Part shown: in pieces, positions 1-6,950 of the stretch
How positions within the stretch are numbered: position 1 is the stretch's first letter
How the letters are laid out: each line of letters starts with the position of its first letter
Assembly: GCA_902800025.1 (NCBI GenBank)
Contig: CADCDA010000005.1
Span: 41,120 to 105,119 of the forward strand
Origin: an uncultured Erysipelotrichaceae bacterium
GTDB lineage: Bacteria > Bacillota_I > Bacilli_A > RFN20 > CAG-826
Length of the DNA: 64,000 nt
Direction of reading: 5' to 3'
Made by a program: the position numbers and the translations under genes
Notes under the pieces: generated by a model
Told to the model about the DNA's origin: nothing
Database searches by the model: none
What the model saw: the letters and a program-made list of their open reading frames with translations, nothing else

Positions 1-1
1 C

Positions 2-91
2 GCTTTCTATTTAGCGTATTATGTTTCCTTAGCGAAAGGACTAAATGTCGATAAACCAAGAAACCTCGCGAAGAGCGTGACGGTTGAATAA
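2..91 (+). CDS. glmS: GlmS, C-terminal end (partial)
   Basis: Only the last 29 codons and the TAA stop are in the window. The translated tail (AYYVSLAKGL, then DKPRNLAKSVTVE) is the strongly conserved C-terminus of glutamine-fructose-6-phosphate aminotransferase. That enzyme makes glucosamine-6-phosphate from fructose-6-phosphate and glutamine, the first step toward UDP-GlcNAc for peptidoglycan. The retained part belongs to the second SIS (isomerase) domain and includes the C-terminal tail that contributes to the sugar site. The rest lies upstream of the window. A hairpin terminator follows directly, so the gene ends its transcription unit. No glmS ribozyme can be assessed because the 5' end is missing. 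Confidence 0.93.
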   Translation, partial: AFYLAYYVSLAKGLNVDKPRNLAKSVTVE

Positions 92-97
92 CATAAA

Positions 98-122
98 AAA
101 GTACTGATTTCAGTGCTTTTAA
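98..122 (+). terminator. Intrinsic terminator after glmS
   Basis: A stem of about nine base pairs (AAAGTACTG with CAGTGCTTT, one U-G pair) and a four-base loop is followed by a short T-rich run. It starts seven bases after the glmS stop. Confidence 0.7.
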
Positions 123-138
123 TTTATCTGTGGCACTT

Positions 139-167
139 TTGTGACAATTCCTGTTGTAACTTATTAA
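139..167 (+). promoter_or_regulatory. Putative SigA-type promoter for the small leader-peptide gene
   Basis: TTGTGA (139-144), a 17-base spacer and TATTAA (162-167) lie upstream of the ATG at 189. The predicted start of transcription is near 174, so the AGAGGAAAA ribosome binding site sits at the very 5' end of the message. Confidence 0.45.
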
Positions 168-188
168 ATGTAGAGGAAAAGTTTTTAT

Positions 189-482
189 ATGAGAGAAGAT
201 TTATTAAAAGGTTTAACTAAAGAACAAATCGCTAGAGTTAAAGCTTGTAAAACTCAGGAGGAACTTTTAAAACTCGCCAAAGAAGAAGGCGTTCAATTAA
301 ATGATGAGCAATTAGAAGCCGTTAATGGTGGTGGATGTAACTCTGCTACCAAGCCTACTCATTGTCCAAGATGCAATTCCACAAATATTCGCTACGAAAG
401 CTGTAAACATGAAATGTCTTTTTCCGATTATTATTATAAATGCAAATGCAAAGACTGCTATTATAAATGGGAAGTTGAATAA
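189..482 (+). CDS. Small double-glycine-leader peptide with cysteine-rich C-terminus
   Basis: A 97-residue protein of unknown function. Residues 1-48 look like the leader of Nif11/double-glycine RiPP precursors: a short helical segment, then an 'ELLKLAKEEGVQLNDEQLEAVNGGG' type region (residues 25-49) ending in a Gly-Gly-Gly cleavage-type motif. Residues 49-97 are Cys-rich: CPRC near residue 59, then CKCKDC near residue 88, with Tyr and Lys between them, which also resembles a zinc ribbon. It has a good ribosome binding site (AGAGGAAAA) and its own promoter. No modifying enzyme, protease or transporter for a peptide lies next to it; the neighbours are glmS and a GGDEF protein. It may be an orphan secreted peptide processed elsewhere, or a small intracellular zinc-ribbon protein that kept a leader-like start. 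Confidence 0.6.
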   Translation: MREDLLKGLTKEQIARVKACKTQEELLKLAKEEGVQLNDEQLEAVNGGGCNSATKPTHCPRCNSTNIRYESCKHEMSFSDYYYKCKCKDCYYKWEVE

Positions 483-523
483 CAATCAAATAATAAGTAT
501 AATAGCGACTTTGCTAAAGCAAT

Positions 524-553
524 TTGACAGTATTATGAATAATAGTTTACAAT
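524..553 (+). promoter_or_regulatory. Promoter of the GGDEF gene
   Basis: A consensus TTGACA (524-529), an 18-base spacer and TACAAT (548-553). The predicted transcription start is near 560, only about 13 bases before the ATG at 573, so the leader is very short. Confidence 0.7.
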
Positions 554-572
554 AAAAAACTGAGCACTTTTT

Positions 573-2075
573 ATGAGAATATTCATGTCGATTGTTTTTA
601 TGTTATTAGTTGCCGCACTTTTATTGTGCGCTTTTATTTCGTTTAGATCGCGTAAGCCAATCGGAAAAACAGTCGCTTTATTACTCATCGCTTTAATCCC
701 TCCTGTTTTAGGAAATTTATTTATTGTTGCTTCTCCAAATAAAACACTTTCTTTAATCGGAAGTTATACCTACTACATTGGTATGGACTTTGTTATTTAC
801 GCTTTGCTTAAATACACATTCAAATATTGCGATATCAAGTTTGGAAAGAAATTATTATTTATTCCAATCATTCTTTATGCGCTTTTATTCGCTGACGGAT
901 TACAATTAATCCTCAACTTACAATTTGGTCATGCTTTTGATATTGAACTCGTCGAAGCGTATGGATCAACATACTATAGCCTTATAGCGTTTACTGGACA
1001 AACAATACACCGTATTGTGGACTACACTATTTTGGGTGGAGTTATCGCTATCTTTGTTTTTAAAACATTTACTTCTTCAAAAGTTAATTCTGAAAGATAT
1101 TGGATTATTCTTCTCGTGATGATTATTGTCACTATTTGGGAATCATTCTATATCTTCTCAAGAACACCAGTGGATAGGTCGATGATTGGATTTGGTGTAT
1201 TTGGACTACTCGTGTTCTTCTTCTCGATTTATTATCGTCCACTTCGACTATTAGATAGAATGCTTGCGACAATTGCCTCTAAAATGCCAGAAGCGTTATT
1301 CTTTTATGACACGAATGGAAGATGCATTTGGATTAATAACCAAGCAAGAAACCTCGTAAATATTGATGGAAACGACCTTGACTCTGTTAATGAAATACTT
1401 TCTGAAAAGTTTGGAAAATATGAAAAAGAAGGAAATGAATGGACAACCACATTCATGAGTGGAACTGACGCAGAAGTTGAGAGTTACTATGTTATTGAAA
1501 AGCACGCTGTTACTGATAATAGAGGTCGTGTGGTTGGTTCGTTTTTAAGTGTTAGAGATGGAACAGTTGAACAACAAACCATTCAAAGAGAGACATATAA
1601 TGCGACTCATGATAGTTTAACTAAAGTCTACAATAGAGCGGGATATAACATGCTTTTATCTTCAAGTGATTTAAAAGATGTGTTCTTCTTAATGATTGAC
1701 GCTGATTCATTTAAGGAAATCAATGATACATATGGACACGAAATTGGTGATAAAGTTCTTATTAACATAGTTAAGACGGTTCAAAAGCATTTTAGAGAAG
1801 ATGACCATATGTGCCGTATCGGTGGGGATGAATTTGTTATCTTTATTCAAAATCCTGATGAAGACACTGCAAAACATATTAAACAAAGAATTGATAAGAT
1901 TAATGAAGAATTATCACATCCAAAAGGTGGCCTTCCAACAATTACTATTTCCGCGGGTGGAGCCTATGGAAGACATTCAAAAGATGAATTCGACTTATTT
2001 GAAGCTGCTGATAGTGCGCTTTATGAAACGAAGCGAAATGGTAAAAAAGGCTTCACGTTATCGAAAGATTATTAA
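573..2075 (+). CDS. Membrane PAS-GGDEF diguanylate cyclase
   Basis: A 500-residue sensor enzyme predicted to make cyclic di-GMP from two GTP. Residues 1-225 form about seven hydrophobic membrane segments, like the N-terminal 7TM module of some histidine kinases. Residues 230-330 look like a PAS domain (ALFFYDTNGRCIWIN), and residues 340-500 are the GGDEF domain. The active motif is intact: GGDEF at residues 417-421, preceded by the 'HDSLTKVYNRAGY' signature. An RxxD inhibitory I-site (R408, D411) stands five residues before GGDEF, so product feedback is expected. It is monocistronic: its own promoter lies upstream and a terminator overlaps its stop. The start at 573 has only a weak GAG ribosome binding site; ATG at 585 is possible. 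The presence of c-di-GMP signalling implies effectors outside this window. Confidence 0.88.
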   Translation: MRIFMSIVFMLLVAALLLCAFISFRSRKPIGKTVALLLIALIPPVLGNLFIVASPNKTLSLIGSYTYYIGMDFVIYALLKYTFKYCDIKFGKKLLFIPIILYALLFADGLQLILNLQFGHAFDIELVEAYGSTYYSLIAFTGQTIHRIVDYTILGGVIAIFVFKTFTSSKVNSERYWIILLVMIIVTIWESFYIFSRTPVDRSMIGFGVFGLLVFFFSIYYRPLRLLDRMLATIASKMPEALFFYDTNGRCIWINNQARNLVNIDGNDLDSVNEILSEKFGKYEKEGNEWTTTFMSGTDAEVESYYVIEKHAVTDNRGRVVGSFLSVRDGTVEQQTIQRETYNATHDSLTKVYNRAGYNMLLSSSDLKDVFFLMIDADSFKEINDTYGHEIGDKVLINIVKTVQKHFREDDHMCRIGGDEFVIFIQNPDEDTAKHIKQRIDKINEELSHPKGGLPTITISAGGAYGRHSKDEFDLFEAADSALYETKRNGKKGFTLSKDY

Positions 2076-2103
2076 GGGGTTAATTGAGCCCCTTTTATTT
2101 TGA
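2074..2103 (+). terminator. Intrinsic terminator after the GGDEF gene
   Basis: A GGGGTT/AGCCCC stem with a five-base loop, flanked by AA/TT and followed by TTTTATTTT. It begins at the TAA stop codon. Confidence 0.8.
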
Positions 2104-2125
2104 AATCTAATGCTATAAGTATTAT

Positions 2126-2154
2126 TTGATAAATAATATTTTTTTGATTACAAT
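2126..2154 (+). promoter_or_regulatory. rnf operon promoter, predicted leaderless start
   Basis: TTGATA (2126-2131), a 17-base spacer and TACAAT (2149-2154). The -10 box ends six bases before the rnfC ATG at 2161, so the expected +1 is the A of the start codon. There is no Shine-Dalgarno sequence before rnfC, which fits a leaderless transcript. Confidence 0.65.
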
Positions 2155-2160
2155 TATTAC

Positions 2161-3462
2161 ATGATTGAAAAGACTATTCAGATTAAAGACACTAAAAAAT
2201 TAGTGGGATCTTTACCTGCGATTAGATATACAGAACCAGAGTATCTCTATATTGCTACCGCTAATGCTAGATGTCCAAAAGCTGATTTATATATTAAACC
2301 AGGTGACCATGTTAATTCTTGTCAAGTTATTGGTATGCGTCATGGTCCTTTCTTTGAACAACCTATACATGCGACTTGTTCAGGCACTTTTGTTGGCTTA
2401 GAAAAACATTACCATAGAAATGGTAAATTGACAGACTTTATTAAATTAGAAAACGATCATAAAGACACTTTAGATCCATCGGTTATCATTCGTACTCCAG
2501 AAGAGATTAAAGCTTTAACCAAAGAGCAAATGACTGAGATTATTAAAGACGCTGCAAATGTTGGACTAGGTGGATCTTCATTCCCAACTTATATCAAATT
2601 CCAAACCGACAAAAAAATTGATTTGATTTTAATTAATGGAATTGAATGCGAACCATATATTACCGCTGACCATAGATTAATGCTTGAATTCCCATACCGT
2701 ATCATGGATGGAATCACTTATGTCATGCAAGCATTTGACTGCCATCACGCTAAGATTTGTATCAAATCAAAATATAAAGATATCGAAGAAGTTTATCGAC
2801 AAGTTATTAAAGAATACGAAGGTTCTGGTATTGAATTATGCTTAGTTGGTAACTATTACCCCCAAGGCTGGGAAGTTGAAATGATTAAAAGCGCAACTGG
2901 GATTCAATTAAAACCAGGTGAACTTCCAACTAATAGAGGAATTCTTAACTTTAACGTCTCCACAATGGTGGGTATTTATAAGGCGATTAAATACAATATG
3001 CCTGTTATCAAAAGATTCGTTACCATTACTGGCGATGGAATTAAATTCCCAAAGAACTTCCGTGTTAGAGTTGGAACATCAATTCATGATTTAATCCCAA
3101 TGTGTGGTGGATATAAAAACCCCGATAAAGAAAAAGTCTTTATTCTCGGTGGACCAATGATGGGAGCTTCAGTTCCAAGTGATGACTGTATTATTACTAA
3201 AACAGTGACTTCAATCATTATCTTAGATAAGAGTGAGGCAAAAGAGGAACCATGTGTCAGATGTGGCTGCTGTGTTTTAAGCTGTCCAGCACACCTTGAG
3301 CCTGTTCAAATTATGAATGCGGTTAAAGTTTTAGATAAAGAAAGAATTAAAAAACTCAATCCTTTGAAATGTATCGAATGCGGTCTTTGTACTTATACTT
3401 GTACATCAAAGATTCAAGTTACCGACTATATTAGAAAGGCAAAAATGATTGCGAAATTATGA
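2161..3462 (+). CDS. rnfC: Rnf electron-transport complex subunit RnfC
   Basis: A 433-residue peripheral subunit carrying the NAD(H)/FMN-binding part of the Rnf complex, which couples electron flow between ferredoxin and NAD to Na+ or H+ pumping. Family landmarks are present: a Gly-rich 'GLGGSSFPT' near residue 140, 'NGIECEPYITADHRLM' near residue 160, an SLBB-like stretch, and two ferredoxin-type [4Fe-4S] motifs (CVRCGCCVLSCP and CIECGLCTYTCT) in the last 80 residues. It is the first gene of the operon and has no ribosome binding site; its promoter predicts translation of a leaderless message. Its TGA stop overlaps the rnfD ATG (ATGA), suggesting translational coupling. Confidence 0.96.
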   Translation: MIEKTIQIKDTKKLVGSLPAIRYTEPEYLYIATANARCPKADLYIKPGDHVNSCQVIGMRHGPFFEQPIHATCSGTFVGLEKHYHRNGKLTDFIKLENDHKDTLDPSVIIRTPEEIKALTKEQMTEIIKDAANVGLGGSSFPTYIKFQTDKKIDLILINGIECEPYITADHRLMLEFPYRIMDGITYVMQAFDCHHAKICIKSKYKDIEEVYRQVIKEYEGSGIELCLVGNYYPQGWEVEMIKSATGIQLKPGELPTNRGILNFNVSTMVGIYKAIKYNMPVIKRFVTITGDGIKFPKNFRVRVGTSIHDLIPMCGGYKNPDKEKVFILGGPMMGASVPSDDCIITKTVTSIIILDKSEAKEEPCVRCGCCVLSCPAHLEPVQIMNAVKVLDKERIKKLNPLKCIECGLCTYTCTSKIQVTDYIRKAKMIAKL

Positions 3463-4595
3463 ATATAATTAAGGAAAGCGCACCTCATCTTAGAAGAAAA
3501 GCTACCGTCGCTAGAATGATGGGAGATGTTTTAATCGCGCTTGCACCAACACTTATATTCTCCTTTGTTGTTTATCCCGCTAATACAGCGATTACTTTAG
3601 TAATCTCTTTAGCGGTGATGCTTATTTCCGAGTTCGTTTATGTCGGATTAAGAAATATGATGCCTAAAGATGGATTAAAGCATTCGTTTAAAGAAAGATT
3701 TGAATATTCCTATAAAGGAAAATATACGATTAACAATATCTTATCTCCAGCTATTACCGCAGTTATCTTTACTCTTATTATGCCTGCAGGTGCTCCAATA
3801 TACGCTATTATTCTAGGAGCGTTAGTTGGAATCGTTTTAGGAAAACTCGTTTTTGGTGGATTAGGAAGCAACATCTTTAACCCTGCCGCAGTTGGTATGG
3901 TGTTTGCTAAACTCTGTTTTGGTTCACAATACGTTAAATATGTTCCAACTTGGTATTATTCAGTTCCTGATGTTTCTGTTGGCCCAACAGCGTTAAGTGG
4001 TGTAGCCGAATCGAGCTTAGATAATATCGTTAATAACATGAGTTACTATAACCCATTCGATTTGTTCTTTGGACGTATTCCAGGAACACTTGGTGAAGTA
4101 TACAAAATCACCATTTTAGTGGGTCTCTTATATCTTTTAATTAGAAAAAGCGCTGACGTGAGAATCGTTTCTTCATATTTAGTAACCTTTATTATTCTCT
4201 CACTAGTTGCTGGCTTATCTATTTATGGATTGAATCAAAAAGTTAATCCTCTTAGTTTTACTCTTTATAACTTATTAAGTGGTGGTGTTTTATTCGGTGC
4301 AGCCTTTATGCTTACCGATCCAGTTACTAGTCCAATTAATTCTCCTTCAAGGGTGATGTATGGAATTATTGCCGCCGTATTTACTATATTTATTAGATTC
4401 TTTGCTGCTTTCCCAGAAGGTGTGGCTTTTGCAATCTTACTCGCTAATATGATTGCCGTTGTTTTAGATCACTATGAATGGAGCAGCTCTCAGTATACTT
4501 GGAAAAAATATTTAGCTATTGTGTTATTAATTGCAATTCCAGCTTTAGTAACTTTCTTAGCTATTTATTTTGGAGGTGCATATCATGTCGGATAA
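3459..4595 (+). CDS. rnfD: Rnf complex membrane subunit RnfD
   Basis: A 378-residue polytopic membrane protein with about nine or ten hydrophobic helices, belonging to the RnfD/NqrB family that carries covalently bound FMN and part of the ion path. 'GSNIFNPAAVGMVF' and 'FMLTDPVTSPINS' are family landmarks. The usual flavinylation motif SGAT is changed: the aligned stretch after 'YYSVPDV' reads VGPTAL, so the acceptor Thr seems kept but Ser-Gly-Ala is not. It starts at an ATGA overlap with rnfC and ends 11 bases inside rnfG. No ribosome binding site is visible, so expression probably depends on upstream translation. Confidence 0.95.
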   Translation: MNIIKESAPHLRRKATVARMMGDVLIALAPTLIFSFVVYPANTAITLVISLAVMLISEFVYVGLRNMMPKDGLKHSFKERFEYSYKGKYTINNILSPAITAVIFTLIMPAGAPIYAIILGALVGIVLGKLVFGGLGSNIFNPAAVGMVFAKLCFGSQYVKYVPTWYYSVPDVSVGPTALSGVAESSLDNIVNNMSYYNPFDLFFGRIPGTLGEVYKITILVGLLYLLIRKSADVRIVSSYLVTFIILSLVAGLSIYGLNQKVNPLSFTLYNLLSGGVLFGAAFMLTDPVTSPINSPSRVMYGIIAAVFTIFIRFFAAFPEGVAFAILLANMIAVVLDHYEWSSSQYTWKKYLAIVLLIAIPALVTFLAIYFGGAYHVG

Positions 4596-5103
4596 GAAGA
4601 AATATGTGATCACCTCTATCACCTTAGGGTTTATTGCCGCTAGTAGTGCAGCTTTAATCGCAGTTACTAATTTAGTAACTAGAGATAAAATACGCGAAAG
4701 TGAACAGCAAAGAATTGTTAAAGGTATTCAATCAATTTTCACTGAGTGTGAATCATTTAAAGAAAATGAACTCGTTAATAGTTATAAATATGTTATGACT
4801 GCTTATCGAGTAGTTGATAAGAATGACGCTGAACTTGGTTATGCTTTCCAAACAATAGGTTCAAATCAATATGGCAAGATTTCTTTAATTGTCGGATATG
4901 AAAATGCAATATCAACTGCTTCCTTTAAAGGAGTATATGTAGTCGTTGATGAACAAACTTATGCTTCTACATTAGAAGATAATTACATTAGTCAACTTCC
5001 TGATATTTTAGAGGATGTTAATTGTGGTGCGACTTATGGCGCAAAACTCGTTAGAGAAATGATAAAAGAAGCTGGCAAAGCCGCTGAGGATATTTGGAAT
5101 TAG
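4585..5103 (+). CDS. rnfG: Rnf complex FMN-binding subunit RnfG
   Basis: A 172-residue subunit with one N-terminal membrane helix (about residues 8-28) and an extracytoplasmic FMN-binding domain. The flavin attachment motif near residue 150 reads D-V-N-C-G-A-T, where the family normally has Ser or Thr before GAT; the acceptor Thr is present. ApbE encoded downstream should attach the FMN. I chose ATG 4585 because GGAGGTG (4572-4578) stands seven bases before it; an in-frame TTG at 4570 would overlap that site. It overlaps the end of rnfD by 11 bases. At 172 residues it is compact relative to most RnfG proteins. Confidence 0.93.
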   Translation: MSDKKKYVITSITLGFIAASSAALIAVTNLVTRDKIRESEQQRIVKGIQSIFTECESFKENELVNSYKYVMTAYRVVDKNDAELGYAFQTIGSNQYGKISLIVGYENAISTASFKGVYVVVDEQTYASTLEDNYISQLPDILEDVNCGATYGAKLVREMIKEAGKAAEDIWN

Positions 5104-5105
5104 TT

Positions 5106-5834
5106 ATGGCAAAAGAAAAAGGAAAGACAAAAGCTAATCTTCTTAAGGGCATTATAAATGAGAATCCTCTCTTAGTGTCGATTCTTGGAACATGTCCTGC
5201 TTTAGCAACCACCAAAACAGTGGAGGCTGCTTTAGGAATGGGTTTGTTATTTACCATCGTTTTGATTTGTTCTAATATCTTAGTTTCATTATTAAGAAAA
5301 TTAATTCCAGAAGAAGTTAAAACCCCAGCCTATATCGTTATCATTGCGACATTTGTGACGATGGTTAAAATGTTCACAAACGCTTTCCTTCCTGAATTAT
5401 ATTCAACCTTAGGTGTCTTTATTTCTCTTATCGTTGTTAACTGTATTGTTTTAGGAAGAGCAGAAGCATATGCTTCTAAAAACAAAGTTTTTGATTCCTT
5501 TATCGATGCGCTTGGTATGGGAATTGGTTATACTTTAGCAATTATCTTAATGGCGTTCTTTAGAGAACTACTTGGTACAGGAGCATTTACCTTTGGTAAG
5601 ATTTTTACATTTATCCCATTAACAAAAGTACAAATCATTCCAAAAGGATATGAAATCTCCTTATTCCAAAACCCAGCAGGCGCCTTTATTGTTTTTTCAA
5701 TTATCTTAGCGGTTATCGCTTTTATTAAGAACCGTAAGGCTGAACTTGTTGCTTATAATGAAAAACAAGAAAAGATAAGAAAACTTCAAGAAGCAAAAGC
5801 GCAGGCTGCAAAAGTAGAAGGAGGCAATAAATAG
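5106..5834 (+). CDS. rnfE: Rnf complex membrane subunit RnfE
   Basis: A 242-residue integral membrane protein of the RnfE/NqrD family, paired with RnfA as an inverted-topology unit in the Rnf complex. 'NPLLVSILGTCPALATTKTVEAALGMG' (about residues 19-45) is the family signature and has the conserved Cys thought to bind the intramembrane iron centre shared with RnfA. The C-terminal 45 residues are charged and cytoplasmic. The start at ATG 5106 follows the rnfG stop as TAG-TT-ATG; GAGGA is 15 bases upstream, so coupling to rnfG is likely. An in-frame TTG at 5094 is less plausible. Confidence 0.94.
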   Translation: MAKEKGKTKANLLKGIINENPLLVSILGTCPALATTKTVEAALGMGLLFTIVLICSNILVSLLRKLIPEEVKTPAYIVIIATFVTMVKMFTNAFLPELYSTLGVFISLIVVNCIVLGRAEAYASKNKVFDSFIDALGMGIGYTLAIILMAFFRELLGTGAFTFGKIFTFIPLTKVQIIPKGYEISLFQNPAGAFIVFSIILAVIAFIKNRKAELVAYNEKQEKIRKLQEAKAQAAKVEGGNK

Positions 5835-5836
5835 TT

Positions 5837-6436
5837 ATGAATATGTTTATTTCTTTCCTTTTAGCTATTATTTCAAGCATGTTAGTGGATAACGTTGTTC
5901 TTTCTAGGTTCTACGGTATTTGTCCATTCTTGGGAGTTTCTAAAAAAGTCAAATCTTCTTTAGGCATGGGCATCGCTGTTGTCTTTGTTATTTTATTAGC
6001 TACTTTAATTTGCTGGCCTTTATATCACTTTGTCCTAGTTCCAGCAGGAATTGCTTTCTTAGATACAGTGGTGTACATCCTTGTTATTGCTTCTTTAGTC
6101 CAACTAGTTGGATTATTCATTAAAAAGTATTCTCCTTCTTTATATAAATCGTTAGGTATTTATCTACCATTAATTACCACTAACTGTGCAGTCCTTGGTG
6201 TCGCTCAAAGTAACACCGATCAGGGCCTAACATTCTTAGAATCATTAGGCAATGGTTTAGGAACTTCAGTTGGTTTCTTACTAGTTATTGTTGTCTTTAG
6301 CTGTATTAGAGTGAGATTAGAATCCGCTAACACACCTAAGGCATTTAAAGGATTACCAATCGCTTTAATCGTTGCGGCGATTATGGCTATTGCGTTTATG
6401 GGATTACAAGGATTATTTGTGGGGTTAGGATCATGA
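5837..6436 (+). CDS. rnfA: Rnf complex membrane subunit RnfA
   Basis: A 199-residue membrane protein with six hydrophobic helices, of the RnfA/NqrE family. 'NVVLSRFYGICPFLGVSKKVKSSLGMG' near the start and 'LITTNCAVLGV' in the middle contain the conserved Cys residues of the RnfA/RnfE iron site. Its length is typical. The start again follows the previous stop as TAG-TT-ATG, with AAGGAGG 14 bases upstream, farther than a normal ribosome binding site. Its TGA stop overlaps the ATG of the next small gene. Confidence 0.95.
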   Translation: MNMFISFLLAIISSMLVDNVVLSRFYGICPFLGVSKKVKSSLGMGIAVVFVILLATLICWPLYHFVLVPAGIAFLDTVVYILVIASLVQLVGLFIKKYSPSLYKSLGIYLPLITTNCAVLGVAQSNTDQGLTFLESLGNGLGTSVGFLLVIVVFSCIRVRLESANTPKAFKGLPIALIVAAIMAIAFMGLQGLFVGLGS

Positions 6437-6630
6437 GTCAAACTGAAAATCTAATCTTAGGAATATCTATTGTCGTGTTTTTACTCGCTATTTTTGTCGT
6501 CTCATTTGTTTTATTTATGAAGACCCCAGCCCCAAAAGGCTGCGAAGATATCAAAATTAGTGAAGAAAACTGCTCTAAATGTGGAAAAACAGAATGTGCT
6601 TTCTATAAGAAAGCTGAGGAGGAAAAATAG
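6433..6630 (+). CDS. Small one-helix protein with four cysteines, inside the rnf operon
   Basis: A 65-residue protein that I do not recognise as a named family. Residues 5-32 form one membrane helix. A short soluble tail follows with Cys in the pattern C-x9-C-x2-C-x4-C ('NCSKCGKTEC' at the end). The C-x2-C-x4-C part has the same spacing as the first three cysteines of the RnfB Fe-S domain encoded just downstream. It is coupled to rnfA by ATGA and to rnfB by TAG-TT-ATG, so it is translated with the complex. Inference: an accessory Rnf subunit that could hold an Fe-S cluster or a metal, perhaps compensating for the short RnfB. Confidence 0.75.
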   Translation: MSQTENLILGISIVVFLLAIFVVSFVLFMKTPAPKGCEDIKISEENCSKCGKTECAFYKKAEEEK

Positions 6631-6632
6631 TT

Positions 6633-6950
6633 ATGGAAATTCTCTATGCGATTTTAATTCTCCTTGGATTAGGACTTCTATTAGGTCTTGGTTTAGCGAT
6701 CGCTGCAAAAGTTTTACATGTTAAAGAAGATGAAAGAATTGAAGAAGTTGCAAAAAGGCTACCGAATTATAACTGTGGTAGTTGTGGATATGCAGGATGT
6801 CACGATATGGCGGAAGCAATCGTTTCTGGCAAAGAAGAAAACTTACGTAAATGTAAGCCAGGAAAAGAAGATCAAAACTTCAAACCAATTATCGAATATC
6901 TTAATGAACACCCAAATGAGGATGGTTCAAAAGTAAAAGCTCACCTATGA
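6633..6950 (+). CDS. rnfB: Short RnfB: membrane anchor plus Fe-S domain only
   Basis: A 105-residue protein matching the N-terminal third of RnfB. Residues 1-27 are the membrane helix, and residues 45-80 form the Fe-S domain with NCGSCGYAGC and a fourth Cys at the end of 'ENLRKC'. Typical RnfB continues with two or more ferredoxin-like [4Fe-4S] units and is about 190-330 residues long; here the protein stops after a charged tail. The end is genuine in this sequence: the TGA overlaps the apbE ATG, and no ferredoxin-like coding follows in another frame. GAGGAGG lies ten bases before the ATG. How electrons from ferredoxin enter a complex with this subunit is unclear. Confidence 0.88.
   Translation: MEILYAILILLGLGLLLGLGLAIAAKVLHVKEDERIEEVAKRLPNYNCGSCGYAGCHDMAEAIVSGKEENLRKCKPGKEDQNFKPIIEYLNEHPNEDGSKVKAHL

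Noticed and set aside
4570..4587. TTG at 4570 as the rnfG start
   Set aside because: It coincides with the GGAGGTG ribosome binding site of ATG 4585.
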